A stretch of DNA of 47,743 bases. Source: Anaerolineales bacterium (GTDB lineage: Bacteria; Chloroflexota; Anaerolineae; 4572-78; J111). The position numbers were made by a program, and so were the translations under genes. Where the stretch lies: positions 1-47,743 of the forward strand of contig JACKAT010000043.1 of the NCBI GenBank assembly GCA_020634935.1, given 5' to 3'. The notes under the pieces are model-generated. The model did no database searches. It was not told the origin of the DNA and saw only the letters and a list, made by a program, of their open reading frames with translations. Shown one piece after another: positions 43,115-47,743 of the stretch (positions are counted from its first letter, which is position 1; every line of letters begins with the position of its first letter).

Positions 43115-45269
43115 TTAACTCCTCCTTGTCCCAGATAACGACAGTCTCATTTTGAAATCTCCTTCTTCGATTAGCGCCCCTGTTGGCGGGGGCCAGTAAA
43201 AGGGTGAGCGAGCGGCTGCGCCCTAACCCCACACCCGCTACAACGAAAAGAAGCAGCAGAATAGTCGCCGCCGCCGCGACAGTCAGCCGGGGTTCAAGCC
43301 GCGCTTTGGAGACGAGCACCGAACGAACCTCGCCTGGCGGCGCAACAAGCCAATTAAAGTGAGCCACACTATCTTCGACGCCTTTGCGCCGAACAATCAC
43401 GTCGATTTGCCAAGGTCCGGCCAGACTGAGGTAATTCCCACCGACCATATAACGGCCTGGCTCGATCTCCTCGGCAGTGGCCGACACGCGCCCCATATCT
43501 TGGCCCAGAAAGGTAAAGCGTACGATGACCCGCATAATTTCAGCCGGCGCGGGACGACGGCGATCGGCGGCGAAGACAGTGAAAACATTCTGGCCCGGCC
43601 GGTTGGGCTTAACCAACATCGTGACCACCACATTATCGACGGTCTGACTCAGCGCCGTAGGCACTTGCTCGGGGACGATGCTGTATTCCGGACCTCGGGG
43701 GGGCGGGGTAGCGGTGACCAGGCCGGCGGTCAGAAAAACCATTAGCCCCAGGCCAGCCTCGGCCAGAACTACGGTTGGCAGCCGTTGCAAGGGCAGCGGC
43801 GTCCAGCCGGTTGGACGCCGTAACAGCCAGGCCAGTGGGGCCGCTACCTGGGGATGGATCAACATCGAATTAAGCAGCCCCAAAGCGCCGACCAGCAGCA
43901 TAAGGGTAATTTTCCCCACCAAAGCCTGTCCGTATAGAGTGGTGATCAGGGCATCGATCGAGGCAATCTGCCGGCCGGTACTGTACAACCCGGTGGCTAT
44001 TAGCAGGCCCACACTCAATGCAGCGACCCGGCTGAAGGGTCGCCAGCCAATTTTGACTAAAGTGGTCAACTCGGCCCGTCCGGCCCGGCGGTGGAGCAAC
44101 GGTAATAAGCCCACAGCAAGGGCCAGCAAGCCGCCCACCCACAGGCTGGCGGCCAACAGATGGACCGCATCAACGACCAGAGCCAGGGCCGTGTTGGGCG
44201 TCAGCGCCGAAGCGTGGCTGGTAAGCGCCTGCGCCGTTACCAACGCCAACAATAATAGTCCGACTAAGAGCGCCGAGACGCGGGGGAGCGCAGGAGATAC
44301 TATCTCTTGGCGCTCTTGCGTCACAGACGGCCGAGGCTCGGTCGATCCAATTTTGGATAGGTAAGCGTCAAAGTTTACTTTGACAGGCAAAGCCGAGTTT
44401 TGTTGCTCCAGAATTTGAATGTATTGCGTCTGGCGGCGGGCGGCGCGATACAGCCAGAACACGAGGCTGCTGAGGACCAGCAGGAGGCTCTGGCGCACCA
44501 GCCACAAGATACCCCAACGCGTCTCGCTGAGGATTTGCCAGCCCACACCCCAGAACGATACCCCTGCCGGCAGCGTTTCTTGCAAGGCCACTGTCTGCCA
44601 GATGAGTAGTTCCAGGCCCACCATTAACGCCAACCCGGCGCACCAACCGGCCCAACCGAGGATGCGCTGCTGCGCTGCGCGTCGAAGCATCGTCCCGGTT
44701 GGCTCGCTGCCGGCTCGATAGCCAGCCGGAGCCAAGACCAGATAAACCATAGCCATAGCGCCCACTAATCCGGCCAGCAGGCTGAAATTGAACCAGCGCA
44801 GCATAACTTCAGGCAGGGGGGGAAGCGCGGTCTTGGTTATGGCGACACCGGTCGCCTCCAAATCCACCGCCTTGCCCACACCGAAGACCAATAAGCCCTG
44901 GCTGAAATGCCCATCCGTCTCAGACAGCACCTTCCAGAGCACGCTGTATACGCCTGGCCGCAGTTCGGGCAGCGTCAAAATCAGGAGCTGGGGATCGGCC
45001 GGATCGGCGTTGAGGCGAATGGACTCAACGGGTTGGCTGTTGACATCGAACAGTTGGGCCGAGCTAAACTGCGCGGAGATAGCCTCATCGAACCACAGAC
45101 GGATTTCTGGGGGCGACTCGGTCAAATTAGCGCCGTCCGCCGGATCCGATCGGACCAAGTTGGCGTGAGCTTGGGCCGCCGGCGTAAGTTTAACGATCAT
45201 CAAGATAGCCAGGGTCACGGCCATAAACCATTGAACCCCCGCTTTTATTGACCGGAATCTTATCATCAT
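43020..45269 (-). CDS. CopC-CopD fusion, copper resistance/uptake membrane protein
   Basis: A 749-aa protein. The start is set at ATG 45269 (GGGGTGG eight bases upstream); a signal peptide then ends at AQA and gives an N-terminal HANLVRSDP, the histidine that binds copper in CopC. Residues to about 130 are CopC (TESPPEIRLWFDEAI, WKVLSETDGHFSQG). Residues 150-560 have eight or so membrane spans in the CopD pattern. An extracytoplasmic beta domain follows (about 570-660), then a last span. Family role: binding periplasmic copper and moving it across the membrane. The frame runs 95 nt into the protease gene, so the last 30 residues or so may be an extension after loss of an earlier stop. Confidence 0.88.
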   Translation of the reverse strand: MMIRFRSIKAGVQWFMAVTLAILMIVKLTPAAQAHANLVRSDPADGANLTESPPEIRLWFDEAISAQFSSAQLFDVNSQPVESIRLNADPADPQLLILTLPELRPGVYSVLWKVLSETDGHFSQGLLVFGVGKAVDLEATGVAITKTALPPLPEVMLRWFNFSLLAGLVGAMAMVYLVLAPAGYRAGSEPTGTMLRRAAQQRILGWAGWCAGLALMVGLELLIWQTVALQETLPAGVSFWGVGWQILSETRWGILWLVRQSLLLVLSSLVFWLYRAARRQTQYIQILEQQNSALPVKVNFDAYLSKIGSTEPRPSVTQERQEIVSPALPRVSALLVGLLLLALVTAQALTSHASALTPNTALALVVDAVHLLAASLWVGGLLALAVGLLPLLHRRAGRAELTTLVKIGWRPFSRVAALSVGLLIATGLYSTGRQIASIDALITTLYGQALVGKITLMLLVGALGLLNSMLIHPQVAAPLAWLLRRPTGWTPLPLQRLPTVVLAEAGLGLMVFLTAGLVTATPPPRGPEYSIVPEQVPTALSQTVDNVVVTMLVKPNRPGQNVFTVFAADRRRPAPAEIMRVIVRFTFLGQDMGRVSATAEEIEPGRYMVGGNYLSLAGPWQIDVIVRRKGVEDSVAHFNWLVAPPGEVRSVLVSKARLEPRLTVAAAATILLLLFVVAGVGLGRSRSLTLLLAPANRGANRRRRFQNETVVIWDKEELNGTETAYRSESGCSSRDSLRVADPVERGGAS

Positions 45270-45300
45270 ATTTTGACCACCCCATTTATACATCAACGGT

Positions 45301-45870
45301 TTAACGACGCCGGGCCAGCCGAGGATAAAGCAATAGGCCGGTCAGAATTGCCAGAAGAAATCCAATGGCAACGACCAATTCGACCACAGGAAAATCGGCT
45401 TCATTGCCGGCAGGTGATGGGCTGCTCTCCAAAGCCGGGCCTGTCGTCGCTTCGCTGCTGGTCACATCAAAAAAGAACTCACCTTCGGTGGCGTCGCCGT
45501 CATCAGCACTGACAGCCCGCCACCGAACCGTATAGGTTCCATTCGAAAGCGACTCCGGCAGGCTGACCAGCATGGAGGCATGGTCCGGATCGGTTAGGTC
45601 CACGCGGCCATCGCCACTATCGATTTGTTTTTCCTGGGCATTAAAAACCTGCATTTGGCTCAATTGGGTCTCTAACTCTTCGCCAAACCAGGCGCTGACT
45701 TGCTCCGGAGCTTGATTCAGCACCGCCTTGTGTTCAGGATCTGATTTGAGCAGCAGCGCGTGGGCGCTGGCGGTGGTCATCAGCCACGCCACGGTTAAAA
45801 CGGCCAGCCCTACGGCTGCCAAACCTTTTTGCCCGTAAGATCTGACCCATACGGTTATTAATCGTTTCAT
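45301..45870 (-). CDS. CopC-domain copper-binding protein with C-terminal anchor
   Basis: A 189-aa exported protein. The signal peptide ends ASA, so the mature protein starts HALLLKSDPEH with the copper-binding N-terminal histidine. The CopC domain covers about 36-135 (APEQVSAWFGEELETQ, WRAVSADDGDATEGEF), and a membrane span near 163-181 anchors it. It lies 31 bp before the CopC-CopD gene and probably passes copper to it. Confidence 0.9.
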   Translation of the reverse strand: MKRLITVWVRSYGQKGLAAVGLAVLTVAWLMTTASAHALLLKSDPEHKAVLNQAPEQVSAWFGEELETQLSQMQVFNAQEKQIDSGDGRVDLTDPDHASMLVSLPESLSNGTYTVRWRAVSADDGDATEGEFFFDVTSSEATTGPALESSPSPAGNEADFPVVELVVAIGFLLAILTGLLLYPRLARRR

Positions 45871-45925
45871 ATCATCACCTATCTCATTCAGGCACGTTAT
45901 CCGTACCCGTCATGGCCGTGTAACT

Positions 45926-46264
45926 TTAGATACGTCTTATTTTGATAAATCGGTAGCCTAAAGGGAGACCGATCATGACCAGTAGTAAAATCCCGACGCC
46001 GGCGGCCATCTGGTCGAGGGGCCAATCAAAGTTATCGCCGGAAGTGAGTGGATCAGCGGCTGAAGTCTCACCTAGCACCACGAGATTGTCACCCAAGTCG
46101 GCGGCGAACTCCACGGCAGCCAGTTCGTCAACGGCAGCCCCATTTGCGACCGGAGCCATGCTGAGGAAAGCGGCGGCGAACAGGGTGGGAGCCAACAACA
46201 TGATGCCTAACACCGTCACCCCCCTACGTCTGCCTTCATTGCTCGGTAATGAGAGTTTTTTCAT
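45926..46264 (-). CDS. Small exported membrane protein, unknown function
   Basis: A 112-aa protein. The ATG at 46264 has AAAGGAGAGGATCTA upstream, better than the earlier frame start at 46288. It has a signal peptide or first span (about 15-40, GVTVLGIMLLAPTLFAAAFL), an acidic loop of about 45 residues rich in Ala and Asp, and a second span near 86-106 followed by a short basic tail. No cysteine or histidine is present in the loop. It lies 55 bp upstream of the CopC gene and may be part of the same transcript. Confidence 0.72.
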   Translation of the reverse strand: MKKLSLPSNEGRRRGVTVLGIMLLAPTLFAAAFLSMAPVANGAAVDELAAVEFAADLGDNLVVLGETSAADPLTSGDNFDWPLDQMAAGVGILLLVMIGLPLGYRFIKIRRI

Positions 46265-46308
46265 TAGATCCTCTCCTTTGAAGATCATCGATTAAGAATG
46301 ATCCCTGC

Positions 46309-46794
46309 TCATTGTACTCGCACGTGCGCCAGCCGCGCCTCTCCAACGGTTAGAGTCACGGTGCTGCCACGGTTCAGTAGACCATCGCCGTTGGTGATCA
46401 GTTCGTGGTAGGTAACGGCCGTATGGAGTTCGCGGAAGGCGTGGTCGTGAAACGGCGTAGCGAACAGCCACTTGGTAGACTCTTCGATCAAGGCCGGCGG
46501 GTTGTCATCATCATGCACAATCAAGGCTTTATCCGGATCGACGACCTGGTATTGCAGGTCGAGCATGCCGCCGCCAGCGGTCATAGCCACGCGAATGATC
46601 CGGATGCCCGTTTCTTCTTCAAAAGCGGCCTGAGCCAGCGCCTGCCGGTTTTGCTCCCAGCCGCTATCCGGCCTGAATTGCGAACTGATCATCCACACCG
46701 CCAGAACAATCAAAACGGCGGCCAGGCTTACCAGCAAAATCACGCCCCACAAATCCGAAAAGGTATTAGATTTTTTGGTCAAACTGTTTTCCAT
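46309..46794 (-). CDS. Membrane-anchored His-rich protein upstream of copper genes
   Basis: A 161-aa single-span protein. The span is at about 17-37 (VILLVSLAAVLIVLAVWMIS) with the C-terminal 120 residues outside. The conserved-looking core is RVAMTAGGGMLDLQYQVVDPDKAL, followed by a histidine cluster FHDHAFRELHTAVTYHE (four histidines besides H93 earlier) that could bind a metal. I do not recognise a named family. It is first in the minus-strand series that leads to the two CopC genes, so a copper role is plausible but only inferred from position and histidines. Confidence 0.72.
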   Translation of the reverse strand: MENSLTKKSNTFSDLWGVILLVSLAAVLIVLAVWMISSQFRPDSGWEQNRQALAQAAFEEETGIRIIRVAMTAGGGMLDLQYQVVDPDKALIVHDDDNPPALIEESTKWLFATPFHDHAFRELHTAVTYHELITNGDGLLNRGSTVTLTVGEARLAHVRVQ

Positions 46795-46818
46795 CGGTTT
46801 TGCCCTTCTTTAAGCGTT

Positions 46819-46942
46819 CATAGAGTTTTTGAGTTAGTGGAGTTTAATGAGTTGCTGATAGCTGATTAAAACTCTTTTTGAGCCAATTCGCTCACTTCTT
46901 GATCTGAAACCCTTCTAAACTCATTAAACTCTATAAACTCTT
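46819..46942. repeat. GAGTTTRTG nonamer repeats in inverted pair
   Basis: At 46819-46853 the plus strand reads CATAGAGTTTTTGAGTTAGTGG and on to TTTAATGAG; at about 46915-46942 the complement appears (AAACTCATTAAACTCTATAAACTC). It is the same 9-bp family as at 2859-2912 and 3450-3505, here in opposed arms about 60 bases apart. The whole gap 46795-47038 holds no gene. Confidence 0.65.
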
Positions 46943-46953
46943 TTATAGTAGTG

Positions 46954-46984
46954 AGTAGGGACAGGTCTTGGACCTGTCCCTACT
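46954..46984. repeat. Perfect 14-bp hairpin repeat
   Basis: AGTAGGGACAGGTC (46954-46967) pairs exactly with GACCTGTCCCTACT (46971-46984) around TTG. No T-run follows on either side, so it is more like a dispersed REP hairpin than a terminator, though it lies just after the stop of the surface protein gene. Confidence 0.75.
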
Positions 46985-47038
46985 CCAGCCGGGTGAGAGC
47001 CCAACTGGGATGCAGAACACTAATTCAGTAGCGGCTTA

Positions 47039-47743
47039 TTAGCCTGGGTTCGCAACGACAATGGTAATGCCGTCACTGTCGCCATCCGGGTCGTGATTAA
47101 ACCCGGAGTCGTAAGGCGTCGGACTGGCTACATTGGTCACATTGAAGGTGACGTCATTTTCGAACTGGTTCGAGTTGACCGATTGGCTTACGCTGCACTG
47201 ACCGCTGGCGTTAGTGGTACAGGTTAGTGCTGACACGGCCTGGGAGCCGTTTGACTTACGGATTCGAATTGCGTTCACCGTAACCGTGGCCCCGTTGACA
47301 AGGTCAGGATTAACGGCACCGTCAACATGCCACTTATGCACCGTGACAACTACCTGCGCATTCCAATTCGGACCACCTGCCGGTGTGGAGGTGTTATCCA
47401 GGTCGCCGACGTGGATGGTGTTGACAGCGTGGGTAGTCAAGTTGGATGAGGCGGATTTGGTATTGTCGGCCTGGGAGGTGACGGTTATCGTGGCCACATC
47501 ACTATCACCATCATTAGCGCCGGCTGGGATGGTCACATCTACAGTGATTTGAGCCGTAGCGCCCGCTGCCAGCGGTCCAACCGTTGCCGGAGCTGAGGTC
47601 GACCAAGTATTTCCAGTGACATTTACATCGAAGGTATCTGGCCCATTACCGTCATTGGTCACATCTAGCGTGTAGGAGACCAAAGTTCCTGGAGTATCGG
47701 TCTGAGAGTCGGTAGCCGGAGCGATTGATACCCCATAAACTGA
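47039..47743 (-). CDS. C-terminal end of a large surface protein, NEW3/CARDB-like domain (partial)
   Basis: The frame stays open to the window edge, so the start lies outside; at least 234 residues are present. Residues near the edge (DTPGTLVSYTLDVTNDGNGPDTFDV, then VPAGANDGDSDVATITVTSQ in near form) fit an NPCBM-associated NEW3 or CARDB-type beta-sandwich domain, used as repeats in extracellular proteins. The last 110 residues form another beta-rich domain with two cysteines (LTCTTNASGQCSVSQ). It is the last gene of the secretome block seen here. Confidence 0.82.
   Translation of the reverse strand, partial: SVYGVSIAPATDSQTDTPGTLVSYTLDVTNDGNGPDTFDVNVTGNTWSTSAPATVGPLAAGATAQITVDVTIPAGANDGDSDVATITVTSQADNTKSASSNLTTHAVNTIHVGDLDNTSTPAGGPNWNAQVVVTVHKWHVDGAVNPDLVNGATVTVNAIRIRKSNGSQAVSALTCTTNASGQCSVSQSVNSNQFENDVTFNVTNVASPTPYDSGFNHDPDGDSDGITIVVANPG

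Overview
The window looks like a chromosomal segment of a Chloroflexota bacterium, most likely of the Anaerolineae or a related lineage. This is inferred from gene style, not from a marker gene. The clues are secreted proteins with Thr/Pro (TPTPT) linkers and LYLPLI-type segments, an ECF sigma factor paired with a DUF5667-type membrane protein and a Flp pilin, a carbamoyltransferase with a DUF5989 protein, and many small dispersed inverted repeats between genes. No rRNA, tRNA, CRISPR array or intact transposase was seen.

Layout. 1-1030 is repeat-rich and non-coding, followed by a STAND ATPase (EAD-like domain, NB-ARC, TPR) of the conflict/signalling type. 3.5-9.6 kb (minus) holds an NAD-dependent formate dehydrogenase: molybdenum catalytic subunit, a NuoE-NuoF fusion and a small NuoG-like ferredoxin subunit, with a DUF3124 lipoprotein between them. 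A mobile-looking repeat lies in every gap of this cluster. 9.8-16.5 kb (plus) holds a VanZ/LamG-like membrane protein, then PutA (proline to glutamate) and ornithine aminotransferase, which share glutamate semialdehyde. 17.1-18.8 kb is a sigma factor, its probable membrane regulator and a single Flp pilin with its own promoter and a 5' hairpin. 19-28 kb is housekeeping: msrA, then on the minus strand a response regulator, sensor kinase and murE, then recF and a PfkB sugar kinase, then topA on the plus strand. 28.8-31 kb is a compact three-gene unit: DUF5989 protein, a small membrane protein and a carbamoyltransferase. 31.4-36.3 kb is accessory: a beta-hydroxyacid dehydrogenase, an AT-richer type II restriction-modification pair, a 41-bp palindromic tandem array and an ADP-ribosylglycohydrolase. 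36.4-47.7 kb (minus) is an envelope/secretome block: secreted proteins with Thr/Pro linkers, an S8 protease, CopC and CopC-CopD copper proteins, two small membrane proteins upstream of them, and the C-terminal end of a large surface protein that runs out of the window.

The most interesting items are the formate dehydrogenase whose NuoG-like subunit has no cysteines for the usual His-Cys cluster, the carbamoyltransferase unit, the uncharacterised membrane proteins leading the copper block, the 41-bp palindromic array next to the R-M genes, and the Flp pilin transcript predicted to begin exactly at a hairpin.
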